From positions 8,386,183-8,450,182 of the forward strand of contig JASXTE010000002.1 of the NCBI GenBank assembly GCA_030280995.1: DNA of 64,000 nucleotides, given 5' to 3'. Positions 35,218-44,899 of the stretch are shown here, in pieces. Below the pieces are notes generated by a model. The model had not been told where the DNA came from and made no database searches. It saw nothing but the letters and a program-made list of their open reading frames with translations. The position numbers and the translations under genes are program-made. Position 1 is the first letter of the stretch; each line of letters opens with the position of its first letter. The DNA comes from Hemileia vastatrix. Lineage: Eukaryota; Basidiomycota; Pucciniomycetes; Pucciniales; Zaghouaniaceae.

Positions 35218-35374
35218 ATTTGTATTATTTTTATATTTTATTTTATTTCATTTTTTTTCATTTATTTTATTTTATTTCATTTTAGTTATTAATTTTTAAT
35301 TTTAGTATATTAGTAGATAAAAAAAAAAATTCTGAAATTATTTTTATTAATTGTTTTATATTATTATTATGTTT

Positions 35375-36929
35375 CTAATATTTTTGCAGGAGATCATTGT
35401 CTGGATGATGAAGCTTCTGGAGGCTGGTCTGGATTGTGATGACGTTTTTGTTTTTTGTTGGGATTGTGGGAAGCACTGTGTTCTTTGAAGTGCATCCTGC
35501 TGGAGAGATTATAGGGATTGTATTAGAGGGAAGTTCAGAGGAGGAAGAAGAAGAGGCAGGAATGGAGTGCTGGAGGGTGTGTTTAATGATCCTAGACATT
35601 TTCCGGTGGTCGTCCAGTAGGCGCTTTCTCAGGGATTTTTCAAAGTCATTCAAGGGTCCATGGAGGGCAAAGGCTTTTAGCATATTGGAACACATGTTGC
35701 TTAGGTGTTTCTTCATGTCTCCATAATCCAGGGTCAAAGAAGTTTCAAGAGTTTGGCCAACTCCAATAATAGATTCAAGAGGAGGGGTGCCAACTAGACA
35801 AGAAGAATTGGATCAGTAATTATTTTTGTTGAAGAAATGGAATAATTAATTTGGTACTTACAGTTTGGAAGCTCATCAAATATGTAAGCAGCTGGGATTT
35901 GGATCTCTGACAATTTTGTTATGGTCATAGTGGGTGGATCAACTAGGGAAAGATATGGATTCTCATGGTCTTCCTCTGAAGGATCCTGAGAAGGTGAACT
36001 GGGATGCTGATGTTCCTGGGGCCTAGTTGGAGCAGTGAGATTGTTGTTGTTGTTGTGGTTGTTATTTCTGTTGGATTCATCTGGAGGAGGTGCTGGTGAT
36101 GGAGTACCAGGGTTGTTAAAGGATGGAGCAGGAGAGGGGGAATTGGAAGCAGACTGCTCTCTTCTGGATGGAGAATTTGAAGAGATGGAACTGTCAGAAG
36201 AGTATTTGGCTGACAGAGGAGAGGTGTAGTTTCTTTGTCTTAGTTGGGGACAAAGTTGTTGTTGTGGAGCAGTGTGTGGTGTTCTGGTTTCTTCTTGGGG
36301 TTCTCTGGCAGTTCTTTTAGAAATCTGGGAAATTTTGGTGTTTTTGGATTTTGGAAGGGTGGATTGCATTGCTCTGGGAGCTGTAGGAGGTATTTGGGTT
36401 AAGTTGTTATTGTTGTCATGATGAATTTGGCTATTTTCTGGCCGTTTTTGGAGGTTTTGGCCCTGATTTTCGCTGTTTGGTGAGGCGGGCAGGCCGCCTG
36501 GACGCGGTCTAGAAGCTTAGGGGTTAATTTTGAAGCTTTTGGAGCTAATTTAGCAGTGATAAAAGCAGTTTCTTGAGAAGCTAAGGCTGGTCTTTTTGGA
36601 AGAGTGCGGGAAGCTGAGCTTCTGGATCTTCTGGAAGGAGCTGAAGATAGAGAGGAAGAGGATGGACCAAGTTCTGGAGACCTGGTAGGGGATCTGGAGA
36701 TGTACTTGTGAGAAGGAGAAGGCGGAGGAATAGGATAGTGGGAATCTCTGTCACATTTCTTTTTTTTGGAATAGCAAGAGTCACAAGCCCTGTTGTAGAA
36801 TTTGGCTTCTGGATTTGGAAGAGTGAATGTGCAAGGTCTGCACATGTGGATGCACTGTTTGCAGGCATAGTCCCTTGGAGCAGTGAAGCAAGGAAGAGTA
36901 GAGGAGTCAACAGCAGGGGATCCAGACAT
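35375..36929 (-). pseudogene. Family B antisense gene 1: zinc-cluster protein with spliced C-terminus
   Basis: Starts at ATG 36929 (MSGSPAVDSSTLPCFTAPRD). Residues 23-59 form CX2CX6CX15CX2CX6C, with CDSCYSKKKKCDRD as the basic second half. A long Ser/Pro/Arg-rich tail follows. The frame shifts near 36400-36520, where two open frames overlap, into a Pro/Asn/Ser-rich segment (36369-35862). A textbook intron (35861-35794, 68 nt, GTAAGT...CTAG) then joins in phase to a last exon with a helical segment (DYGDMKKHLSNMCSNMLKAF) ending at 35375. Only the single shift breaks an otherwise ~490-residue protein. Function unknown. The cysteine spacing is that of fungal zinc clusters, but the basic residues sit in the second half. 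Confidence 0.7.
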
Positions 36930-37080
36930 GATTTGTGGTATGAAAGGTGAGGAAAAGGATAAGAGAAGATTTTGTCAGTGATGAGTAGAAGATGAAGTGA
37001 AGGTGGACGCTCCGTGGGTCTAGCTGTGTGTGTATTGCATGAAATTGGCTGGGTCAGATTCATGCAAGATTCTGACAGTC

Positions 37081-37715
37081 CTCTATGACTCTAAACTGGA
37101 AAATTTATTAGTCCATCAAGACTCTAAACTGAAAAAGCTATGTTATCAAGGCAGTCCTCTATGACTCTAAACTGGAAAATATATTAGTCCATCAAGACTC
37201 TAAACTGAAAAAGCTATGTTATCAAGGCAGTCCTCTATGACTCTAAACTGGAAAATTTATCAGTCCATCAAGACTTTAAACTGAAATCTTGTTTCTTTTA
37301 GTCCTCCAAGACTTTAAACTGGCTGGTTTCAAGATTTCGCCAAGAAGTAGTCCGTCAAGACTTTAAACTGAACACTGTGTTAGTCCCCCAAGACTTTAAA
37401 CTGAGGGTTGTAAGTCCTCCAAGACTATAAAATGAAGAAAAAGTTTTTGTTGTTGGAGTTGGTTTTGAAATATTGGTGGAGGGTATCCACAGGGGGAGCC
37501 TCCGAATTTAGCAAAGGCAAGTTTGGGGGTAATTGATGGGCTGGCAGCTTTATTCACAATTACCCCAGAATGTTAGTTTTTTCTCTGTGTCTTAATGTGG
37601 TTGATCTCTGGTTCTGGGTTTATGATTTAGGTTTTTTGAGTCCCCAAGACTTTAAACTGAGGCTTTTCGAGTCCCCCAAGACTATAAAATGAGGGTGGTC
37701 CCCCAAGACTTAAAA
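37081..37715. repeat. AAGACTTTAAACTGA short-repeat array
   Basis: Thirteen copies by eye of a unit AGTCC..(C/T)AAGACT.TAAACTG(A/G), at about 37083, 37115, 37160, 37192, 37233, 37266, 37304, 37354, 37388, 37418, 37645, 37674 and 37700. The first six form three tandem ~75-bp dimers. Two more lie at 34396 and 34660. The array occupies the space upstream of antisense gene 1 and downstream of antisense gene 2, and is split by hairpin H1 copy 3. Confidence 0.75.
37526..37566 (+). repeat. Hairpin module H1, copy 3
   Basis: GGGGTAATTG pairs with CAATTACCCC. Compared with copy 2 the C-G pair became T-A on both arms, a compensatory change. Confidence 0.6.
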
Positions 37716-37779
37716 CTGAGGGTTGTTTGTGGTTACATCCTATAGAGGGTGTGGTCAATTTTTCTTTTCTGAATCAAAC

Positions 37780-38450
37780 TCAAGTACTAGTGGAATTACA
37801 GAGGGAATCAAGAGATGAAATGAAGTGTTCAGAATTAGCCTTGAACTGGTGAATGAGGTGTCTTCTGTTCTCAATGTCCTGTGGATCTCTAGCAGGAGTG
37901 GATTGGAAATAGTGAAGCAGAAGTTGTTTCTGTTGAGATGTGTGTTGTTGGAACTTGGCCTTGATAGTGGGCAAGTGCGTTGGTGTTGATGGTGCAATGG
38001 ATCCTACATTGTTATCATCACTATCAGAAGAGGAAGGAACTGAGAAGTTATCAGTTTTAAAGTTGAAGGAAGGAATGAATGTTCTTTACCATCAGTTGGA
38101 CCAGGGATGGGAGAACTAGTTGCTTTATGGGTTGTGGCACTCTTCTGGGAAGGGTGGAGCTTTTTGATTAATCTGGGTGTCAGGATGGATGGCCTAGATC
38201 TTTTGGTGCTGGCAGAAGAAGGACCAGGTTGAGGTGGAGGTGAATCTGTTGTGGTAGAAAGTGGACCAGGTCTGTGGCAGGTCTTCTTTCTGGAGTGGCA
38301 GACATTGCAGGACGTTCTGTATGGATGAACAGGTGGTGTTATGGCGCAGATTAAATTATTGTTGATGCAGTATTGGCAGGGGCCCATTTCAGTGGCAGAA
38401 TTGGAAAGGAGGTTAAACATGGTGGTTGGATGAAGAAAGAATGCGGACAT
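37780..38450 (-). pseudogene. Family B antisense gene 2: zinc-cluster protein, two exons
   Basis: Likely start is MSAFFLHPTTMF at 38450 or the inner ATG at 38420, just 19-49 bp from the 3' LTR. The longer frame from 38540 begins inside the LTR. Counted from the ATG at 38420, residues 15-48 show CX2CX6CX12CX2CX6C, with CNVCHSRKKTCH as the basic half, then a Ser/Pro-rich linker with SKRSRPSIL-type basic patches. An apparent 50-nt intron (38089-38040, GTAAAG...CTGATAACTTCTCAG) joins in phase to PSSSDSDDNNVGSI and a helical tail (IENRRHLIHQFKANSEHF) ending at TGA 37780. With this intron the gene is open throughout, about 205 residues, and may have been intact at insertion; I list it as a pseudogene only because its element is dead. 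Confidence 0.65.
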
Positions 38451-38457
38451 TCTCAAT

Positions 38458-38468
38458 TGGAGGGAGGA
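38458..38468 (+). other. Polypurine tract of the family B element
   Basis: GGAGGGAGGA directly before the TG of the 3' LTR; primer for plus-strand DNA synthesis. In antisense it lies in the 5' leader of antisense gene 2. Confidence 0.7.
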
Positions 38469-39562
38469 TGTGGTCTTCCAGCATTGGCAGGGGCCTTTGT
38501 TTTGTGATTTGGCGCTGTTTGTGCATGTCTTAATTGACATCTGTTAAGGAATTTGGTATTTTTCTGATTTTATTCCGTGTATATTGGGTCTGCGAGTATG
38601 TGGGTACTATCATTGGATAGCCCTGGTTTTTCTATATATTTTATGTCTTGAAGACATTTTTCATATTCTGAGTTTTAAGGGGTCATTTCCTCATTTTTCA
38701 TTTATAAAAGATTGCTGTTTAATTTTGTTTTTCGTGTTTTACGGGCTAACCTTAATTATTGGGGTTAAGTGCTTAGTACCATTTGATAGAGCTAATTTTT
38801 CTCTATATTTCATGTCTCAATGTTGTTATAGTGAAATTCCGTGTTTTAAAAGGTTTTAGTAGTTGTAGCTAATTTTTCTAAGTAGATTAGTGGTTTTTAT
38901 TGGTTTTCTGGCTTCAGGGAGGCCAGGCCGCTTCAGGCGGCATCTCTGACGTCGGGCGGCCCGCCCGCCTCTGTTTTAGGAGGTTGGGGAGCGCTCCAGG
39001 AGGGTTTTTTATGCAATCTGTCAGGTACAGGCGCCAGATTGGTGGGTGCGCATGGGCTCTTAGTTAGTGGTCTGTCTGTACATAGTGAAAAAGACAGTTT
39101 GGGGCAACCTTAATCATCATACAACCATCCGGAGGTGATCACATTGTTCCTCACTCAGTTTTCACTGTTTTCTGGCCACAATTGGCTGTGTTTGTTGCAA
39201 GTGAGTTCTTCATTTAACTTAACTTTTGCAACTGTTTTCTCTGTTATAGTCTTGCAAGCTATAGCAAGTATTATTGCTGTCTCTGGTGTGGATTTGCAGC
39301 CTACATCAAGTATCTTTGCTGTCTCTGGTGTGGAAATTGGTCTACATTTCAGTTCTTTGGTCTGGTAGTCTATCTGGGGACTACTTTCTTGGCTCATCAA
39401 GCAGTCAAGTGTGTTAAAAAGGGGCTTTAGCAAAACAGGAACCAACTTACTTTAGCAATTAAATCTCACTCTATTTTTCTAAAGGGACAGGGGATTTTCT
39501 CTCTGGTTTTTCTTCAACTACCTTCGTCAAGGCCTATAGCTAGTACTATAGGATTGTCTACA
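38469..39562 (+). repeat. 3' LTR of the family B element
   Basis: 1,094 bp, identical in length to the 5' LTR. TATA box at 38703-38710 and GC-rich block at about 38920-39000. Ends ATTGTCTACA. Confidence 0.93.
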
Positions 39563-41110
39563 GCGAGTGGACACATTTGCTGACAAGAACACAGCAAATT
39601 TGAAATCAATCTTCAATGAATCAATGTTAACGACTCATCAACTTAATTCAATGACAATTCAATCTTTTCAAAATCCACTATTCAACATCCTCGAAGCCCA
39701 GTTGAAGGACAATTATTTTTTAGGGATAAAAGACAAAATACTCTCAAAGCAAGGGATCAAAAGATTTAGTATTGAATCAGGTCTATTAGTTTTCAAAGGT
39801 ACAGTAGTCATACCCAAGAGAAATGAAATAAAATTATGGATTTTAAACAGTCGACATGATTCTCCATTAGCTGGTCATTTTGGGGTTGATAAAACCTACC
39901 AGCTAATAGCGAGGGATTTCTTCTGGTAAGGAATGACCAGAGAAATCAAGGCCTATATAAGATCTTGTTACGAATGTAATATGAATAAGGCTCCCCATCA
40001 CCGGAAGCATGGGTTTCTTCAACCACTTCCTATTCCCTCTAAACCTTGGGAATCTTTATCTATGTATTACATCTCTCAACTTCCTCTTTCTAATACTTTT
40101 GATGCTATATTAGTAATAATAGATAGATTTTCAAAAATGTCTATTTTCATTAAAACCACTACTACTGCTACAGCAGAAGATTTGTCAAAGTTGTTTCTGG
40201 AATATGTATTTTCCAAACATGGCTTACCTAATGATATTATTTCAAATAGAGGCTCATTGTTTGTATCCATATTCTGGACTCAATTGTGTCAACAACTCAA
40301 TATCACAAGGAATTTCTCCACGGCCTATCATCCTGAAACCAATGGGTAAATGGAAAGGGTCAACCAAATCCTCAAACAATACCTTTGAATGTATGTCAGT
40401 TATCAACAAGACAATTGGGCCACATGGTTACCATTGGCCTAATTTGCTTATAATAACTTGACTCACTCTTTGACATGACAATCTCCCTTTGAAACTGTTT
40501 ATGGAAGACATCCTCAATTCAACTCAATCCATGTAGGAACTAGTCATCCTGTGGAACATTATCTTCAAACTATATCACGACTCCAAGAAGAACTTAAAAC
40601 AAATTTGGAATCAGCAATTCAAAGGCACAAAGAACAGGCCAACAAACATTGACAATCTACTCCTTCTTTTAAACCTGGCGACAAAGTATGGCTCAACACA
40701 CGAAACATTCAAACAACTCGACCATCAAAGAAACTGGCCAAAAGGCGCTTGGGACCATTTGAAATCAACTCCAAAGTCTCTAAAACTGTATTTTGACTCA
40801 AGCTACCTCCTAAATGGCAGGCTATTCACCCTGTTTTCCATGTATCTCTCCTGGAACTGGCTCAAGAAATATAGCTGGGCAGGAACCAACCTCCTCCAGA
40901 ACTGGTCAAAGTAGAAGACCATATAGAGTGGGAAGTAAGCCGTATCCTTGATTCAAGAATGCGCAAGGGAAAACTTTAATTCCTTGTGGGTTGGGAAGGT
41001 TTCCTCGATTACTCAGAAAAAACATCCTGGGAACCAGCCATCCATGTTTCTAACGCCCCTGAACTCCTAAAATCTTTTCATCTTAAATATCCTTTAAACC
41101 AAAACCTTAC
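39563..41110 (+). pseudogene. C2 Pol, part 2: integrase and chromodomain
   Basis: Resumes the C2 frame after the family B insertion (VDTFADKNTANLKSIFNE). Integrase zinc finger HDSPLAGHFGVDKTY..CYEC. The catalytic positions have decayed: SMYYISQLP (Asp to Tyr) and SNRGS (Asp to Asn), with YHPETNG kept. Stops occur at 39927 and in the DDE region. The C-terminal chromodomain is at about 40915-41080 (WEVSRILDSRMRKGKL, stop, FLVGWEGFLDYSEKTSWEP). Confidence 0.9.
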
Positions 41111-41953
41111 AACTCTCTTTTATTTTTTTTCTCTCTTCTTTCTCTTTTCTTTTCTTTTCTTAAAATTCTAAAACTTCTTCTCTTCTTAAAATCCTTACTC
41201 TGTTTTTTCTTTTTCTTCTTTCTTCTTCTCAAAGGCTTTTTTCAAACTTCTTTAAAACTAAATAAAAAAATTAAATAAAAAAATAAAATAAAATAAAATA
41301 AAATAATCTAAAATTAAAAAAAATAAAATAAAATAAAATAAAATCTTAAAAATCAATAATTACTTTTATTTTCTTTCTTTTTCTTCTTTCAAACTGTTCT
41401 TCTTTTCCCTTATTTCTTTTTCTTCAAACTATCAAAATTTTTCACAAACTCAATAGGACAATCTTTTTCAAACCTCACTTCAACCTTTAAATCTCTCTTT
41501 TAAAATTCTTTGAAAAAATTACTTCTTTCTTTCAATTTTTTTCAAAAACTATTTTTTCTTCTTTCTTTTCAAAATAACCTAAATTGCTCAAAACTTCACT
41601 AAATAAAACTTTCACAAATAATTTTTTTTTCTCTCATTAAATTTTCATTCCAAACAAAATTGTTTCAATCAACTATTTTTTTTAATTAAATTTTTCTTTT
41701 CAAAACTTAAACTAAAATTTCCTCAGTTAAACATCCTTTCTTTCCTTCTTTCATTTAAATTTTCTTCTTTCAAAATTAAAAACAAAAATTTATTAAAATC
41801 TTTTCTTTTTTCCTTTTTTCTTAATCTTTCTCAAAATCTTATAAAATATATATGAAAATTTCAATTAAAACAACAAATAAAATAATCAACTAGATATACA
41901 AATTGCTTTCTACTTTTCTCATTCCCTCTTTCTTTCTTTTTTCTCTTTCCATT
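41111..41953. other. Pyrimidine-rich low-complexity spacer of C2
   Basis: Mirror of 7572-8395 in C1: C/T/A-rich on the element strand, with an (AAAAT)n run at about 41262-41346. No gene. It lies between the convergent ends of pol and the antisense gene. Confidence 0.6.
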
Positions 41954-42899
41954 TCAAATTTTCTCCTGTATTTTCTCCCAAACCAATTTCTTCATTTTTT
42001 CCAAAACCACCCTTTTTTCCTTCATGCATTTCTCAAATACCTCCTCCTCTCCTACCATTACCACTTCCCCAATTTCTAGAAATTCTTCATCCACTTCGAA
42101 GGAGGCAGCATTGAAAATCTTGTTGACCTCCCCACTTAAATCTTCAATGAATTGAGCTTGTCAACCCTTCCAAGGTTTTTTCGACCATATCTGGTCAAGA
42201 GTTTCTTCGTTGTCCTCCCTCAAATCAATCACTGGTTGATCTTCCTCAACTGGAAGCAATGGTTCAGCTTCCACAATTGGAGCTTCCAGGATGACATCTG
42301 AATTCTAAAACATACAGTCATCAGTACCAAAATTTTTTAAAATAAAAGAAAGACAGACTTACTTCAAAAAATGGGTCAGCTCTAAAAATAATTTTGGGGT
42401 GACTTCCACCGTCACTTCCTTCTCCTCTTTGTCATCTTTTATGACCATCTGCTGCTTCTTCTGTGTCCGTCTCGAGACGGGGACTTCATCCTCATCCTCT
42501 TCAACCAACTCATCTACCTCTTCTTCCACCCCTCGTTTTTTACAAGTGGCCTGGGTTACCCAGGCTGCCACAGTATCCTTGACCTCCTCCTCAATCTCTC
42601 CCACCAACCAATACGTCCCAGATATCTTTGACCATCTCTTTGGTCTTCAGTATTACCCAACATTTGGTTTTTGTAAAACGTCGTTTGATGTCCCTGTTTT
42701 TTGATAAGGCATCGCATGTCACCCGTCTCCAATGGCAAAACTCGCATTTCTGGAGAGGCCCTTGTGTAGCTGTGCTTTCGACGCAAAAATATTCCATCAA
42801 TTCACAGGCCGTGCAGGATTGAGTGTATTGCCGGGTAACCAGTCCACCATCCACTTTGGGGTGTGGAGGCATGGGAGTTGGGGTAGGACAAGTCGACAT
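41954..42899 (-). pseudogene. C2 antisense gene: Zn2Cys6-like zinc-cluster protein
   Basis: ATG at 42899 (MSTCPTPTPMPPHPKVDGG). Residues 29-62 show CX2CX6CX12CX2CX6C (CTAC..FC..KCEFC..VTCD), followed by RDIKRRF. A frameshift near 42590 leads to the acidic stretch (EEEVDELVEEDEDEV, 42607-42363). A 58-nt intron (42362-42305, GTAAGT...TACTGATGAC...TTTTAG) joins to exon 2 (NSDVILEAPIVEAEP), which has one TGA where C1 has CGA (Arg), then a Lys/Glu-rich helical tail ending at TGA 41954-41956. Intron position matches C1 exactly. About 310 residues when intact. The paired acidic region and zinc cluster recall a transcription regulator; this is inference. Confidence 0.75.
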
Positions 42900-42980
42900 A
42901 ATAAATATAAATTAATTAAAATAATAATGGAGAGAAAGTAGTGTGGGAAAGTATGTCTCATGCTCAACGGAGCTTGAATT

Positions 42981-42986
42981 TTTATA
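42981..42986 (-). promoter_or_regulatory. TATA box of the C2 antisense gene
   Basis: Minus strand GGGTATAAAA, 10 bp outside the 3' LTR and 87 bp upstream of the antisense ATG, matching the C1 arrangement at 6530. Confidence 0.6.
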
Positions 42987-42996
42987 CCCATGCATC

Positions 42997-44899
42997 TGTC
43001 ACGCTATGGTAAGGTAAACTCTTACAGTCGCCTTGCTGTAAGCAGAATCCGGAGGAGATGTGTGGATTTAGCTGAAAACCCCGTCCTTCCAATAAAAATA
43101 ACAAAATGGGAATTCTAAATCACTAAGCTAACCAATCTACTTGGATCTGATTGATAAAAAAATAATGAAACTCTAAAATATATAACGCTTATTGAGATTT
43201 AAATGATCGTGGCTGTTGATAAAGAAATACTGATAAAAACAATTAAGGTGTACCAGTGAAAGATCTGAAAATATTGACTTTTATGTTTTTATAATAATTT
43301 GAATTTTTATGAGACAGCAATAATCAAGTCCCAGCGATGAAGACCTTTCTAAAGATACCCTGTATGAAGTGTGATTTAACTTGCTGAGTAGTATTTCTAA
43401 AATGTTATATATAAAATATAAGTTATAAGGGTATTACAATTTATTTAATTTGTTGAGTAATAAAAAATGAGACCGTGGTGGTTAAAGATTAAGCTGTATG
43501 TTCTATCCCCCCTTTCAATTTCGAGTTTGAGAGGCGCTTAAGTATTCCTAGTCACGTGCCTAAGTTTTCCCCTCCAGAGCTCTCCCAGAGTCAATCCGGA
43601 GCCCATACGGAGTTGGAACGGAGTCCGTACGGAGTCCGTATGGAGTTGAAGCGGAGTCCAAACGGAGTCCGTCCGGACTTCCGGACTCAATTAGAACCTT
43701 AATAACTATAATAAAAAATCTAGAAAAATTACACATAATAGAGCTACTTCCTTTTTTTATTCCAAACTAATTTCCGTAGTCTGCGCAGCTCTAATTACCC
43801 CGTGAAAATTCATCAAAGTTAAGTAATTTCTGAAAACGTAAATATTTCTATAAAACTTTAAAATTCATTTAAAAATATAAGAAAAATAGTAAAAATTCTG
43901 GGGAAATTTCCCAAGGCTCTTGAGTGACTCGACTTGATACTTATAAATCCTTCAGACCGTAAAAATAAGTTTTCTCTGTAAAATAAATTGTTTTTGTGTA
44001 GGCATTTGCTTGTGACCAATTTCTTCATATTTAAAACTCCAATAAATTAAATAAAACCCTTTTATAAAAAATAATAACACCAATCTTGCACGCCGTAATA
44101 ACTCCATTTACATATTTAGGTGCCGTACTAAATAAATCAATAATACAGAGGTCTAAATCCATACTCGAAGCGCAGAAAACAATTCTACATAGCAACTGCA
44201 ACTTTCCTTTGTGTAATCACTATTCAACTGCGCTAATTTAAACTTTAAATATAAATTAGTCAATCTCTCAATAGTGTGTTTAGTTTTCTCTTTGATAAGT
44301 GACACAGCGCAATAGTTAATGTAATATTCCACTAAAAGGTTTATTAAGTATCTGTGGGTTATTAAAAGGGGTAGTGAGCATGGACGGGATGGTTAGTGGA
44401 GGATTAAAGGGTCAACAGATGTTAGTGAGGAGGTTCCAGGTGTAACAGGTGTAATTTTGGTGGTCTGTGGTTCGGGGAATAATGGATGGGTATGAGGTCA
44501 ATGCAAGGAGGAGTAATGGATATAAAAAGGGTTGGATTCTGGTTTGATATTACTTTAGAATTAAATTATAAAACGTATATATAGTTAATAGTGGTAAAGC
44601 TTCAGGTTAAATCATTATTATTGTACATATTCTTATTTTTCTCAGTAATCATTTCTAAATCCTAAATCCTTGATTATTGAATTTTCAACCCTTTGTGAGA
44701 TCTTAAGAATATTAATATTACCTTTAAATTATATTAGAATTCTTATCAAATATATCTCAAAGCAGTAGCTCTTTCTTCAAGTCATCTTCAAATCACTTCC
44801 TGGAACATTTCCTCTGTGCTTCAAAGAATTTTCTAAACTACCTTTCTAATCTCACTTCCAGGAACACCCTCAACCTTGTTCGTAGGTTTTCTGGTGACA
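42997..44899 (+). repeat. 3' LTR of C2, split by a solo LTR-A
   Basis: First 7 bp (TGTCACG) at 42997-43003. The rest resumes at about 44131 (AATAAATCAATAATACAGAGG) and ends GGTGACA at 44899. About 32 bp of the LTR, present in the 5' copy, are missing at the insertion point. TATA box near 44522. Confidence 0.88.
43007..44125 (-). repeat. Solo LTR of family A
   Basis: About 1,119 bp, same orientation and sequence as 1704-2779, with a longer run of CGGAGTCC(A/G)(T/A)A units (about 43590-43690). No internal sequence, so it is the product of LTR-LTR recombination. Clean target duplication not visible; the insertion is linked to a ~32-bp target loss. Confidence 0.85.

Larger units (their letters stand above)
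34141..35374. other. Family B 3' intergenic region with structured repeats
   Basis: No coding region. Contains two copies of a GGGTACCC-GGGGTAACTG hairpin block, two copies of a CACATC-type module (listed separately), two CTATGACTTTAAACTGG-type motifs (near 34396 and 34660), and an AT-rich run (35215-35390). It separates the convergent ends of pol and the first antisense gene. Confidence 0.6.
26426..39562 (+). mobile_element. Family B Ty3/gypsy element, 13.1 kb, with two antisense genes
   Basis: Plus-strand element: 5' LTR 26426-27519, primer site 27524-27541, gag-protease 27610-29992, pol 29992-34140, a long 3' region with structured repeats, two minus-strand genes (35375-36929, 37780-38450), polypurine tract 38458-38468, and 3' LTR 38469-39562. 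It interrupts C2 between RNase H and integrase. The flanks GCGG (26422-26425) and GCGA (39563-39566) look like a 4-bp target duplication with one change, and removing the element restores the C2 sequence seen in C1. The LTRs differ at roughly 30 of 1,094 positions by eye. Confidence 0.92.
22268..44899 (+). mobile_element. C2: Ty3/gypsy chromovirus (family C) carrying nested insertions
   Basis: Plus-strand sister of C1. Own parts: 5' LTR 22268-23077, self-priming site 23078-23094, gag-pol 23154-26425 and 39563-41110, antisense gene 41954-42899, and a 3' LTR split as 42997-43003 plus about 44131-44899. Nested in it are the family B element (26426-39562) and a solo LTR-A (43007-44125). Without these it would be about 8.4 kb, the size of C1. 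The flanking AAAAC duplication and the restored SNF2 frame prove the limits. Order of events: SNF2 gene, then C2, then B and the LTR-A element. Confidence 0.93.

Noticed and set aside
35436..36320. Plus-strand ORFs opposite antisense gene 1
   Set aside because: The minus strand carries the consensus intron and cysteine cluster. The plus-strand frames are shadows with no motifs.
38004..38540. Start of antisense gene 2 at the ATG at 38540 inside the 3' LTR
   Set aside because: The extra residues are LTR sequence that the 5' LTR copy also holds and that is not conserved as protein. Starts at 38450 or 38420 fit better.
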